Source: RUG12461 sp045661345
GTDB lineage: Bacteria; Bacillota; Clostridia; Lachnospirales; Lachnospiraceae
Direction: 5' to 3'
Length of the DNA stretch: 64,000 bases
NCBI GenBank assembly: GCA_045661345.1
Contig: JAZRFM010000001.1
Span: forward strand, 11,152-75,151
The stretch's first letter is position 1; each line of letters opens with the position of its first letter. This document shows positions 1 through 8,793 of the stretch, piece after piece. The notes beneath the pieces were generated by a model. That model did not search any database. It was given only the letters and a program-made list of their open reading frames with translations, and was not told the DNA's origin. The translations under genes were made by a program, and so were the position numbers.

Positions 1-1811
1 CCATAAAAGCCCTCCTGGGTGTAGCAGGGAACCTCGACAAACCCGTCCTTCAGATCCACCTGCGTCACCTTGCAGGTAAGTCCTTCCGGGTAAAGTGCCG
101 CCGTGATCTCCCCCATCACCTCGGACTTATCCGCGAAGACCGCGATGATATTCATGCTCCGAAAGACCGGTTCCGAGAAAATATTGGTCTCCGGTCTCGG
201 CTCTACAAAGCTCTGCAGGATCGCATAATAAGTAAACTGATACTGCGGATCAGGTTCAAACCGTACTGTGAAACTCTGATCCGGAGAACGATAGAAGAAC
301 TGCACCGGCTCCTCCAGCGCATTCTCCAGATAGAACCGAACGTGGCATTCCGTACGGTCTCCCTCGATCATCTCCGCGGATCCGGTATCGTTTAACGCCC
401 AGTGGCCCGGTGAGCTGTCCTCCGGAAATTTCATGACAACCTCATCCGCAACGCCAAAGATGATGTTGTTTCGGAAGGTGCCGCCTTCCCCTTCGTAGAT
501 AAAGCTCAGGGTAAACTTCTCCCCTTTTGCTTCCTTCGGAACGCTGATCAGAACGGACTTATATGCGCCATCGGTGCCATTGTCCTGCACCGTCATGTTC
601 TCACCCGTTCCGGTAATACGATAGGACAGATCCGGACGGTTTTTTTCCGCTCCGGTTTTCACATCGATCTCCACGATCCGTGCCTTGGCTTCCAGAGGCT
701 GTCCGCCGCGCTTCAGTTTATTCCCGAAGTTTTTATAAACCTTCATCTTGTATTTCTTTTTCCGGTCTTCCGCGTCCTCCCGATCTGTCGTGTGATCTCC
801 AACGCTTCCTGCGCTCCCGGCTGTCCCTGCTGCTGCGGCTGCAACTCCGCCGATTGTAGCAGCGACCGCCCCTGCCACGCCGAGACCGACCACAGCACCG
901 GTCGAGATCTCTCCTTTATTGCGGTTTCGTTCCCTATCTTCCTTCTTGTCTTTTTTACCCTCTACGATCTCGTTTTTGATCTCTGCCTCGGTCTCACCTT
1001 CGGTTTCTTTCGCTTCATTGGTGACTACCTGATCCTTTCCATCTTCACCGGTAACGAACGATCCATATGCCATGTAAGAACCGTTTGGTTCCAAAAGGAA
1101 ACTTTCACCACTTTCCTGATCATCTTCGCTCCCATCAGAAGTGGTTTGTGTACTATGCCATTCGGCCTGCACTGTTGCATCCTTCGTATTGAGGAAAATC
1201 TTGGTTCCGTCTTCTTCCTCTCCCCGGATAGAAACATAGATCGACATTGTGTCAATGACAGCGTCAGTATCATAAACGCGATAAAGATAGTCAATGGAGT
1301 CCGGAGCATTCCCTTTTCCACCTTCAAAATGCGAAGTGATATGAACCGGAGAATCCAGTTGAAAGCAGGTTCCCATCACTTCCCCGGAATAATCAATGTA
1401 ATAATCATTTGCGTCCGTCTGTGTTGTAAAAGCCGGCGCCGAAAAAGAGAATGCTTCCGATTCTATACTTCTCTTGCTAGGCCCTCCCCATGTGGCGTCT
1501 GTCCCTTCCGCATCCTCGCTCCAGGCATTTATGGTAAAATGATACTTCAACCCATCAAAGGTTACCGGAATCTCTCCCATGGAGTTAAACGCAGATCGCA
1601 CTACATGTTCATAACTGTAATGATCGTCCGTGATTGGAAGATCCGCACTCCCGGAGGGATCGTATTCATCCGTTATAATGACAAAACCATCTTCTTTCGC
1701 GTAAATCAGCTCCGCTCCAAACGGCAGCGTGACGCTAAACATCAGTGCCATCGCTGCGGTAACTGCAAGAATCCGTTTTCCGATCACCTTTTTTCGATAA
1801 GTCCTTTTCAT
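1..1811 (-). CDS. Exported membrane-attached protein, unknown function (3' end outside window)
   Basis: An open frame runs from ATG at 1811 to the window edge with no stop, so at least 603 residues are present and the C-terminus is missing. GGAGGG lies just upstream of the ATG. Residues 1-38 look like a signal peptide: basic start (MKRTYRKK), hydrophobic core, possible cleavage after IYA. Residues 39-280 are probably extracytoplasmic. A highly charged stretch (about 284-300, KKDKKEDRERNRNK) is followed by a Gly/Ala-rich hydrophobic segment (about 305-337), then about 260 residues of likely beta-rich domains. No family was recognised. It is the last visible gene of the operon starting near 15826, 31 bases after the preceding gene. 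Signal peptide and frame are seen; surface location is inferred. Confidence 0.8.
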   Translation of the reverse strand, partial: MKRTYRKKVIGKRILAVTAAMALMFSVTLPFGAELIYAKEDGFVIITDEYDPSGSADLPITDDHYSYEHVVRSAFNSMGEIPVTFDGLKYHFTINAWSEDAEGTDATWGGPSKRSIESEAFSFSAPAFTTQTDANDYYIDYSGEVMGTCFQLDSPVHITSHFEGGKGNAPDSIDYLYRVYDTDAVIDTMSIYVSIRGEEEDGTKIFLNTKDATVQAEWHSTQTTSDGSEDDQESGESFLLEPNGSYMAYGSFVTGEDGKDQVVTNEAKETEGETEAEIKNEIVEGKKDKKEDRERNRNKGEISTGAVVGLGVAGAVAATIGGVAAAAAGTAGSAGSVGDHTTDREDAEDRKKKYKMKVYKNFGNKLKRGGQPLEAKARIVEIDVKTGAEKNRPDLSYRITGTGENMTVQDNGTDGAYKSVLISVPKEAKGEKFTLSFIYEGEGGTFRNNIIFGVADEVVMKFPEDSSPGHWALNDTGSAEMIEGDRTECHVRFYLENALEEPVQFFYRSPDQSFTVRFEPDPQYQFTYYAILQSFVEPRPETNIFSEPVFRSMNIIAVFADKSEVMGEITAALYPEGLTCKVTQVDLKDGFVEVPCYTQEGFY

Positions 1812-1842
1812 AATCCCTCCACGAGTTGTCTCAGCAACCTCT

Positions 1843-3015
1843 TCACACAGCACCTGCCATGCGCGGCTCTGACCCGCTGTTGCCAAAAAGCAATGCCAGG
1901 ATCAGACCGACCGCCACAAGGACAATAGAAAGGATCAGATGTGTCCACTCCCAGGGAATCGCTGCCAGAGGCACCGCCAGTGCAAAACCCATCGTAAGCC
2001 CGCTGATCGTTGCTGTCAGCGATGCATTCTGCGGTCTTTTTTGATTTCCCGTTTTTTGGGCAGTCAGTGACTTTACCACACCAAAGATCATCCCGGCTCT
2101 GCCGCCCAAAGACCTTGCCGCAACAAGCATCCCGGAGACCGCTGCCATGGCTCCCGCCAGCGTCCCTTCCCCGGTAAACGCCTGATAGAGCGCCAGACTG
2201 ATGCCCATACCGACCAGTGTGAAGCCCAACGTTTTCTTCTGGAAGTTCTTTCCGCTGAAGGTTCCCTTGAACCCGGAAATGAGGCTACCGAAACCGCCTC
2301 CGACAAGTCCGGCAAGAGCCGCAGCAACCGTACCCTTTCCGATAATCCCGCCGACAAAGCCGAAGACTCCCCGACCGACACCGCCCTGTGCGAAGGTGAG
2401 CCATTCCATAAACTTCGCAAAGGGATTTTCCACTCCGTCCCGGATCCAGATGAGCTGCACGATCCAGAACGCCGCAAGGGCAATGGCTGAAAGCAACGCC
2501 AGACCGATTCGAAACTTCGCTTTTCCGCTCACACCCTGTGCACCTTTTGCAGCACCGGCGATGTTTTTGGCATAGCCGGCTCCTTGCCGCGCCATATTAG
2601 TGATGTTTGAGATCGTATCTCCAAAGCTGCCGACATCCATCTCACCCGGCAGATCAGAGGCATCCCCGGTAAAGAAATCCTTCGCCGCGTAAGCCACCTG
2701 AGTGACATACTGTTTCCCTGCCTGTTGCACCGCTGTCGTCGTCGTTCCCGTTGCTTTCTGCTTCATCAGCTCCGCTGTCGTCCCGGTAAACCTGGAATCC
2801 ACCTGCTCCTGAACCGTCTCCGTCTGAAAATCCACCTTCGCGCCGCAATTTTTACAGAAGCGCACGCCCGGTTTCAGCGGTGCCCCGCACTCCCCACAGA
2901 AGCCGGCCGATACTTCCTGTGCCGGCGCATCAGCCACCACTGCTACCGGAGTTCCGCATTCCCCGCAGAATTCACTTCCTTCTTCAATCACAGCTCCGCA
3001 TTTTTGACAGATCAT
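1843..3015 (-). CDS. Double zinc-ribbon membrane protein
   Basis: 390 residues. Two zinc ribbons of the CxxC...CxxC type sit at the N-terminus (CQKCG...CGECG at about 3-20, CGECG...CKNCG at about 39-57). A polar linker to about residue 165 follows. The C-terminal half is hydrophobic and very Gly-rich, with several predicted membrane segments (for example GGVGRGVFGFVGGIIGKG). The ATG at 3015 is preferred over one five codons upstream because AGGAGG lies directly before it. Zinc-ribbon heads on membrane proteins are common in Clostridia, but their roles are mostly unknown. In the same operon the genes at 10661, 12309 and 14789 carry the same kind of head. Function not known. Confidence 0.85.
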   Translation of the reverse strand: MICQKCGAVIEEGSEFCGECGTPVAVVADAPAQEVSAGFCGECGAPLKPGVRFCKNCGAKVDFQTETVQEQVDSRFTGTTAELMKQKATGTTTTAVQQAGKQYVTQVAYAAKDFFTGDASDLPGEMDVGSFGDTISNITNMARQGAGYAKNIAGAAKGAQGVSGKAKFRIGLALLSAIALAAFWIVQLIWIRDGVENPFAKFMEWLTFAQGGVGRGVFGFVGGIIGKGTVAAALAGLVGGGFGSLISGFKGTFSGKNFQKKTLGFTLVGMGISLALYQAFTGEGTLAGAMAAVSGMLVAARSLGGRAGMIFGVVKSLTAQKTGNQKRPQNASLTATISGLTMGFALAVPLAAIPWEWTHLILSIVLVAVGLILALLFGNSGSEPRMAGAV

Positions 3016-3038
3016 AGAATCCTCCTCCATGGTTCTCG

Positions 3039-3815
3039 TTACGGTCTTGTTAGATAGAGCGTTCCTTCTGCATCCCCAAATGTCGCGACGGAACCGTCGT
3101 TTATCTGACGGTCTCCAAGATCCATGCAGTCCGAAGAGTTAAAACGGTATACCCCATCCGCGCTCTCTGCGCCCTCAAAATAGCCATCCTCGTAAGTCCA
3201 GGTCATCTCCGCCGGTCCAGTCGACGGTATGTAATCCGAAAGAACCTGATACGGTGTCAACGTTGCTGTTCCGTCATCCCGGAATTCGATCGTACCGAGA
3301 AAAAGCGGCTCAGACAGCACGAAGCTGAAATCGGAATCCGCATTCAGTGTCGACTCATCCGGCCAGTCATAATAATCACTGAGAAGCAGCACCTTCCATT
3401 CGCCCAGCATAGCATCCCTGCCCATAAACCGGGTGACCCCCGTACTCCCTTCGTAAGTATCAGAGTTATACCTGAGCCAGCTGTCTTTCACCTGATCCGC
3501 AACCCATTCGAAATCGGAAAGCGACGGATCACCTTTTAAGGTCACATCCTCTGTATGCTTCTCCGGACCCGCGATCATATCGAGGACCGCTTCCCCTTCG
3601 CTTTTTTCTTTCGTCTCCTTCTTCACTTCCTTAATATCATGCGCCTTCCTCCAGGATTTCCGAAAGATTGTAAGGATATCCTCCGCATCCTGCGCAACTT
3701 CGGACACACTATTTCCCTTTGGAGCGGCATACAAATCTTCGGGCATCAGAACGAGTCCCGTTAATGAGACTGATAAAGATGCTACCGCCAATGTTTTCTT
3801 CCATGATTGTTTCAT
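3039..3815 (-). CDS. Exported protein with C-terminal module shared with two zinc-ribbon proteins
   Basis: 258 residues from ATG at 3815, behind GGAGGG; an upstream in-frame ATG would overlap the preceding gene and lacks a ribosome site. The N-terminus is a signal peptide (MKQSWKKTLAVASLSVSL..., likely cleavage near LYAA). A charged helical stretch with many Lys/Glu follows. From about residue 110 (SLSDFEWV) to the end (LYLTRP) the chain resembles the C-terminal ends of the proteins at 12309-13334 and 14789-15826: each starts with a (S/T)L(S/D/E)DF.W motif, has a GxWK element, and ends in a short strand followed by (S/T)R(P/T). No characterised family was recognised. It lies 2 bases after the CotH gene. 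Confidence 0.8.
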   Translation of the reverse strand: MKQSWKKTLAVASLSVSLTGLVLMPEDLYAAPKGNSVSEVAQDAEDILTIFRKSWRKAHDIKEVKKETKEKSEGEAVLDMIAGPEKHTEDVTLKGDPSLSDFEWVADQVKDSWLRYNSDTYEGSTGVTRFMGRDAMLGEWKVLLLSDYYDWPDESTLNADSDFSFVLSEPLFLGTIEFRDDGTATLTPYQVLSDYIPSTGPAEMTWTYEDGYFEGAESADGVYRFNSSDCMDLGDRQINDGSVATFGDAEGTLYLTRP

Positions 3816-3817
3816 GA

Positions 3818-5056
3818 TTATCCCTCCGTCTGCTGTTTCAGATATTCTTCCATCCATTTGTAACGTTGACTCAGCCAGTCACGCAAATAGAGCAGGTTCT
3901 CTTCATAAGTGTCATCCGGGATTCTCTCATAGGGACTGTAGGCTTCTGACACATCCCATTTCCGGTAATTCCTTTCGATCGCGTCCCGGTATGCAGTGTA
4001 CTCCCGGTCAAGGAAGCCTCCCTCTGAAAACGTGTCCAGAAAAAGCTCCTTTTGCGTTTCAAACTCCTCCATGGCTTCTTTCCGGAATGCCGGGTACTGC
4101 CAGAGCAGTCTGTCATAATGGCAGTCCGCTGCCTTTACTCCCACAGAAGAGTCCGCTCCGCTGCCATAGAATTCCTCCGAGATATTCCCGGCGGAGAGAT
4201 CATAATCCCATACGGGTCCGGCATAGAGTTTCCCATCTTTGTAATAAAAGAAAACGGACAGATCCCGGTAATCCACCGGCCACAAGTATTCATTCAGAAG
4301 ATAATGCGACGTAAAAGATGTAAGATCGATCCTTTCCCCGATCTCCTCATAAGAGCCGTTTTGAAGGAGTGCCTCCAATTCCTCCATGGTGCGTTCAATC
4401 TCCGGAAAGAGATCCTCTGCACCCTCTTCATCCCCTTCCGGCGATCTAACCCGAAATCGTACGCCTAGTCCTGTCTCAAAATAATGATCTTCCTCATCCG
4501 TCCTTAAGAGTTTTTCATCCTCATCTTCCCGGGTCTCCATCTCTAGCAGAAAATCGCCGTTCTCCGGATTTAATTCCAGGCGGTCCGCCGCAGTCGACAT
4601 ACTTTCTGTCAGAAGATATAGCCCCTGATATCTGTCATTGAGATACAGATCCGTCCTCTCATAGTCCGGCGTGCCGGTGAGCCCCAGTTCCTTTGCCATG
4701 GAAAGGGCGAGAACATTGCGCATCATGGTCGGATCGTAACTGTCCGCCAGAAGATTCCACTTTTTCGCTTTCCTGTCGCCGAGAAGAACCTCCTTTTCCG
4801 AAAGCTTTACCCCATAGGGTTTTTTCGGCCCGTCCGCTGTGGAATTGCCCCGGATCTTTACTTTCGCGTCCGGATCCAGGAGCTCGCTGTTCCCGTTTTC
4901 ATCAAGAAACTCGATTTCCGCAGGAACATATCCGTCCTCCTTCTCGAGCGTTCTGATCCCGGAGGAAGAAATATGCACCGACGGAAACAGAGGAGTCTCA
5001 CCGCATGACGTCAGAAAAATTATCAGAAAAACAACACCGATCAGACCTTTCTTCAT
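3818..5056 (-). CDS. CotH-family lipoprotein
   Basis: 412 residues. The N-terminus is a lipoprotein signal (MKKGLIGVVFLIIFLTSC), the lipobox Cys being followed by Gly-Glu, so the protein is probably lipid-anchored outside the cell. CotH hallmarks are visible: KIRGNST, then KKPYGVKL, then WNLLADSYD...MRN, YLLTES, and GPVWDYDLSAGN. CotH of Bacillus is a spore-coat protein kinase; many relatives occur on surfaces of non-spore cells beside polysaccharide synthases. ATG at 5056 is chosen because an upstream GTG would overlap the AGGAG site. It sits directly after two GT2 glycosyltransferases, which favours an envelope role over a spore-coat role. Kinase activity is not proven by the sequence. Confidence 0.88.
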   Translation of the reverse strand: MKKGLIGVVFLIIFLTSCGETPLFPSVHISSSGIRTLEKEDGYVPAEIEFLDENGNSELLDPDAKVKIRGNSTADGPKKPYGVKLSEKEVLLGDRKAKKWNLLADSYDPTMMRNVLALSMAKELGLTGTPDYERTDLYLNDRYQGLYLLTESMSTAADRLELNPENGDFLLEMETREDEDEKLLRTDEEDHYFETGLGVRFRVRSPEGDEEGAEDLFPEIERTMEELEALLQNGSYEEIGERIDLTSFTSHYLLNEYLWPVDYRDLSVFFYYKDGKLYAGPVWDYDLSAGNISEEFYGSGADSSVGVKAADCHYDRLLWQYPAFRKEAMEEFETQKELFLDTFSEGGFLDREYTAYRDAIERNYRKWDVSEAYSPYERIPDDTYEENLLYLRDWLSQRYKWMEEYLKQQTEG

Positions 5057-5064
5057 AGAAACTG

Positions 5065-6354
5065 TCACTCCTTTGAAACCTGCGGGGGCAACACTTCAGT
5101 AAAGACCGATCCGGCACCTTCCCGTATTCCGTGATGTGCGATCTTCACCCACTTCGGCTTCCAGAAAAAAGCTACGATCACGATCGGAATAAAGGTTGCC
5201 ATAAAAGCCGGGAAGGTAAAGATGGACAGAAGCTTTCTCCCAGTCGTGGCTCGGATCCTCTTCCACTCAGCAAAAACAATAAATGTTCCGCAGATGATCC
5301 CATCCACATATAAATGTGCAAGCATAAACACCACCGTATGCCATGCCATTGTCCAAAACTCCGCTCCGCAGATCCCTCCCAAAATCAGTAGTACCGCAAT
5401 CAGCACTGCACCAACGGGAATCACCACCGCCACAGGCAGCACCAGCATCAGGAAATCAAAACAGGAAAACTTTCCCCGGAATGTTCCTTTCCATAGTTCC
5501 GAAGAACGCAGCCGCATCACATCGAAGTATCCCCTTGTCCATCGAAGCCGCTGAAAAACGGTTTGAGAAAAGCTTTCCGGCTGTTCGTCGTAGAGCTCTG
5601 CTTCTCCGCAATACCCGATCCGGATCCCCCGGATCTTCATATCAGCGGAAAACTCCATATCCTCGGTCAGGGTAACGTAATGCCAGCCCTCCAGCTCCTC
5701 AGCGATGCGTCTGCTGAAGAGAAATCCGGTTCCGGCCGCTATACCGGAAAGACCGCATACCGCACGTCCATGATTGATAAAGCGGGAGCCGCAGAGAAAC
5801 CAAAGAGAATCTCCCGCGCTGACCCAGTTAGCTCCATAATTTTTGCTGTTGCGAAAGCTGGTCACAACATCATTTCCCGCATACATGGCGTCGTTCATCT
5901 TCTGTACAAAGTTTCTGTTCAGAAGATTGTCTGCATCGATCACCAGATAACCGTCAAAGCCTTCCGGATAATCAAGGCGCAGGCTCTCCATCAGGAAAGA
6001 AAGCGCGTATCCTTTCCCCATATCCTTCCCGGCGTCCTTTTCATAGACAACAGCTCCTCTCTCCCTTGCAAGATCCGCTGTCCGGTCGGTGCAATGATCC
6101 GCTACGACAAAGGTTTTCAGCTTATCCTTCGGATAATCCTGCCTGTTGATACAATCCAGAAGATCCCCGATCACCGCTTCCTCATTCCATGCGCAGATCA
6201 GCAGGGCAATGCTTCCCGGCTCTGCCTTTTCGTATCTCGGGTACTTTTTCAGTAATCCAATGAGTGCTAGCAGCAGCTGGTAAAGATAAAAAACGCCGCA
6301 TACCGTCGGCAGGAGCAATACCAACCCTGACAAAACCCTTATGGCCGTTTCCAT
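5065..6354 (-). CDS. Membrane GT2 family processive-type glycosyltransferase (copy b)
   Basis: 429 residues. An N-terminal membrane helix (residues about 8-36) is followed by a GT2 domain. Visible motifs: ALLICAWNEEAVIGDLL (nucleotide-sugar fold start), HCTDRTA, the DxD-type DADN, LTEDMEF, and QRLRWTRG, the QxxRW-like motif found in processive enzymes. The C-terminal third has several membrane segments. GGTGGAG precedes the ATG. Family members polymerise or transfer sugars at the inner face of the membrane; the sugar cannot be told from the sequence. It is a clear paralogue of the gene upstream (6398-7666), with motifs matching nearly residue for residue, so a tandem duplication is likely. 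Confidence 0.9.
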   Translation of the reverse strand: METAIRVLSGLVLLLPTVCGVFYLYQLLLALIGLLKKYPRYEKAEPGSIALLICAWNEEAVIGDLLDCINRQDYPKDKLKTFVVADHCTDRTADLARERGAVVYEKDAGKDMGKGYALSFLMESLRLDYPEGFDGYLVIDADNLLNRNFVQKMNDAMYAGNDVVTSFRNSKNYGANWVSAGDSLWFLCGSRFINHGRAVCGLSGIAAGTGFLFSRRIAEELEGWHYVTLTEDMEFSADMKIRGIRIGYCGEAELYDEQPESFSQTVFQRLRWTRGYFDVMRLRSSELWKGTFRGKFSCFDFLMLVLPVAVVIPVGAVLIAVLLILGGICGAEFWTMAWHTVVFMLAHLYVDGIICGTFIVFAEWKRIRATTGRKLLSIFTFPAFMATFIPIVIVAFFWKPKWVKIAHHGIREGAGSVFTEVLPPQVSKE

Positions 6355-6397
6355 GAACTCTCCACCTTTTCAAACCTCACCCGGACAATTCCCCCTT

Positions 6398-7666
6398 TCA
6401 CAACGGCAACCGTTCCTCCATCGGACGGCTTCGCAATTCCTTCATGCTGACCCTATGTGTGATGGGTTTCCAGACCGCAGGCGCAAATAAAGCTGCAAAT
6501 GAAATTGGCAGATACGTCAGATTAAATATGGGAGTTGTGAATAAACAGAGTGCGCATTTCCTTTTGCCTGCACGGATCCGTTTCCGCTCGATAACCATAA
6601 CTACGCTTGCGTAAAGGAGGGTTGTCAGATAAAATCCACCGAAAAACTTCAAAACTGCACACAGATGCAATAGCGCTATGCTCTGATCACCGAACAAACA
6701 GCAACCACCTGCCATCAGAAGATTCAGCATAATCACAGCCATCGTAACGCAGTTCACCGGCAAAAGCGTCGTAAGCATGTCATAGCAGGTAAAACTACCT
6801 CGTGTCATCTTTTGAAACAACGGACGGGCATAGATCTGAAAATTCTGTAGAAACCCCTTTGACCAACGAAGCCTCTGAATCCAGGACTGGTGAAAGGTAG
6901 TCGGCTGTTCATCAAACAACTCTGCCTCTGCACAGTATGCGATCTTTCTTCCCTTCAAAATCTGATCCATGGTAAACTCGATATCCTCTGTCATGGTTCG
7001 ATAAGGCCAGCCTGAAAGTTCCTGCGCAACGGCCCTGCTGAACAGATAACCGGTACCTGAACTCAAACAGGACAATCCAAGCGTACTTCTTGCCTGATGA
7101 AGATTCCGGCATTCCCGGAAAAACCAGAGCGCACTTCCGGCACTGATCCAACTGTCCCCGAAATTCTTGCTGTTTCGATAGCTTGTAATAATCTCGTTGC
7201 CTGCAGAAAGCGCATCGCTCATTTTTTCCACATAATCCGGCTTCAGAAGATTATCTGCATCAAGGATGATATATCCGTCAAATCCTCCCGGATAGTCTCT
7301 CCGAATGCTCCGCATCAAATAGTCAAGCACATATGCTTTGCTGCGGCCTTCCCCCTCGTCCCGAACGTAGACCTCTGCCCCCTGCTCTTTTGCCTGTCGT
7401 GCTGTCCGGTCCGTGCAATGATCCGCACAGACAAAAACATGGAGTTTTTCTTTCGGATGTGTCTGACATTCCAAACTCCAGAGAAGATCCCCGATGACAG
7501 CTTCTTCATTGCGGGCACAGATAAGTATCGCGATATCTTTCGCCTCTGCCTTTTGATAGATCATGGGCTTTTTCAGAAGACTGACTGCCAGATAGACAAA
7601 TTGATGCAGATACAGTAATAAACAGATCAATCCAAATAGATCATTCAGCAGCAAAACCAGCGTCAT
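6398..7666 (-). CDS. Membrane GT2 family processive-type glycosyltransferase (copy a)
   Basis: 422 residues from ATG at 7666. The ATG overlaps the stop of the permease gene upstream by four bases, and AAGGAG lies at good spacing; a 56-codon upstream extension lacks support. Same architecture as its neighbour: N-terminal membrane helix, AILICARNEEAVIGDLL, HCTDRTA, ILDADN, MTEDIEF, QRLRWSKG, then C-terminal membrane helices. Coupling to the ABC permease gene suggests that the product of the glycosyltransferases, or a carrier for it, is exported by that transporter. The two copies may form a heteromeric synthase or add different sugars; this is inference. Confidence 0.9.
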   Translation of the reverse strand: MTLVLLLNDLFGLICLLLYLHQFVYLAVSLLKKPMIYQKAEAKDIAILICARNEEAVIGDLLWSLECQTHPKEKLHVFVCADHCTDRTARQAKEQGAEVYVRDEGEGRSKAYVLDYLMRSIRRDYPGGFDGYIILDADNLLKPDYVEKMSDALSAGNEIITSYRNSKNFGDSWISAGSALWFFRECRNLHQARSTLGLSCLSSGTGYLFSRAVAQELSGWPYRTMTEDIEFTMDQILKGRKIAYCAEAELFDEQPTTFHQSWIQRLRWSKGFLQNFQIYARPLFQKMTRGSFTCYDMLTTLLPVNCVTMAVIMLNLLMAGGCCLFGDQSIALLHLCAVLKFFGGFYLTTLLYASVVMVIERKRIRAGKRKCALCLFTTPIFNLTYLPISFAALFAPAVWKPITHRVSMKELRSRPMEERLPL

Positions 7667-8793
7667 TTGCTTCTCCTTTTCCCCATTCCAGATAGGAACA
7701 TGGTAAGAATCCCCGCACACATCCAAAGCATTGCACAGAGCAATCCGCCGAAAAAGAACGGCTCGCCGGAAAGTCCCCGCAGAAGCCAGGTTCCCGGAAA
7801 AAACAGACGGATCACATCCCATGCCCCCGTCCATGCCGGAAGAGACACCATTAACCCCGAGATCACGGCATTTCCTCCCGCCACAACAAGCGAAAGAAAT
7901 ACCAGCGAGAGGAGATTCCCGCAGACGGATCCAAGCAACAGCAATCCGCCGAGACCTGCGATCAGATAGAGTGCGAAGGAAAGCAACAGCGCCGCGTTTT
8001 CGCCGGATAAAACAACGACGGGCACCGCTCCGGCAAACGCGATCAGAACCAAAGGCAGTCCCTGCAGCAGCACCAATGGTACTGCAGAAGCTCCTTTTTG
8101 CTCTATGCGTTGATAAATGCCGGATTTCCGATTCCGGATCATATAGGTCGCACCGACAAATACATAAAAGAAAGCCAGAATCCCATACCAGGCGGCAGCG
8201 GACCCGCTTTTGCCTTCCCCCTCCTGCTCATCAGCAGTGCTTCCGAGAAGTTTCGGCTCCACACGAACGGAAACCTCTACCCCAAAGATCCGCTCTGCCT
8301 CTTTGTGAAATTCCTGTTTTTCCTCTTCTGAAAGCGACACCATCGTCTCCAGATCAGACGCGATATATTCCTCCGCCCAGATGCGAAGGCATTCGTTAAT
8401 GATTGCCTCTGCAGCCACCGTATCTCCAAGGGAATCCTGAGAATTCCGGAAGCCCACCAGATCTTCATAAGAGCCGTTCTCCAGCTTTTCGGTAAAATCC
8501 GACCGGATAAAAAACACACAGGGCGTCCGCCCCTGGCGAAACAGGTCAATGGCTTCCCCTGCATCCTTTCTCTCGATCCGCAGGGACGGCTCCTCTTCAA
8601 GCAGCTTCAGAAACTCCTCCGACAACACTCCTTCATCCTCATTCACTGCCACCGCAAGATATCTCGTGTCCAGATCTTTTCCACGGATTGCCAAAGCAAT
8701 GGAACACACGATTGCCAAAAAGATCACAAGGAGAGATGATACCTCACACAGTACTGCTCGAAAACGGGAAAGGAAAATACTTCGTCCCCTCAT
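7663..8793 (-). CDS. ABC-2 type transporter permease (second of pair)
   Basis: 376 residues from ATG at 8793, preceded by GGGGGAAGG and overlapping the end of the first permease by four bases. One N-terminal membrane helix (about 12-35) is followed by a roughly 170-residue extracytoplasmic region rich in Glu/Asp, then about five or six membrane helices with the usual ABC-2 spacing (FFYVFVGATYMIRNRKSG, LVVAGGNAVISGLM, FFPGTWLLRGL). This layout is typical of ABC-2 exporters of lipids, glycolipids, polysaccharides or peptides. With 8790-9998 and 9995-10651 it should form a heterodimeric-permease exporter. The substrate is unknown; adjacency to GT2 enzymes suggests a glycan or glycolipid. Confidence 0.85.
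   Translation of the reverse strand: MRGRSIFLSRFRAVLCEVSSLLVIFLAIVCSIALAIRGKDLDTRYLAVAVNEDEGVLSEEFLKLLEEEPSLRIERKDAGEAIDLFRQGRTPCVFFIRSDFTEKLENGSYEDLVGFRNSQDSLGDTVAAEAIINECLRIWAEEYIASDLETMVSLSEEEKQEFHKEAERIFGVEVSVRVEPKLLGSTADEQEGEGKSGSAAAWYGILAFFYVFVGATYMIRNRKSGIYQRIEQKGASAVPLVLLQGLPLVLIAFAGAVPVVVLSGENAALLLSFALYLIAGLGGLLLLGSVCGNLLSLVFLSLVVAGGNAVISGLMVSLPAWTGAWDVIRLFFPGTWLLRGLSGEPFFFGGLLCAMLWMCAGILTMFLSGMGKRRSK

Noticed and set aside
792..1928. Plus-strand frame of 378 codons
   Set aside because: Antisense to the exported protein gene; Cys/Arg/Ser-rich with no domain pattern or ribosome site.
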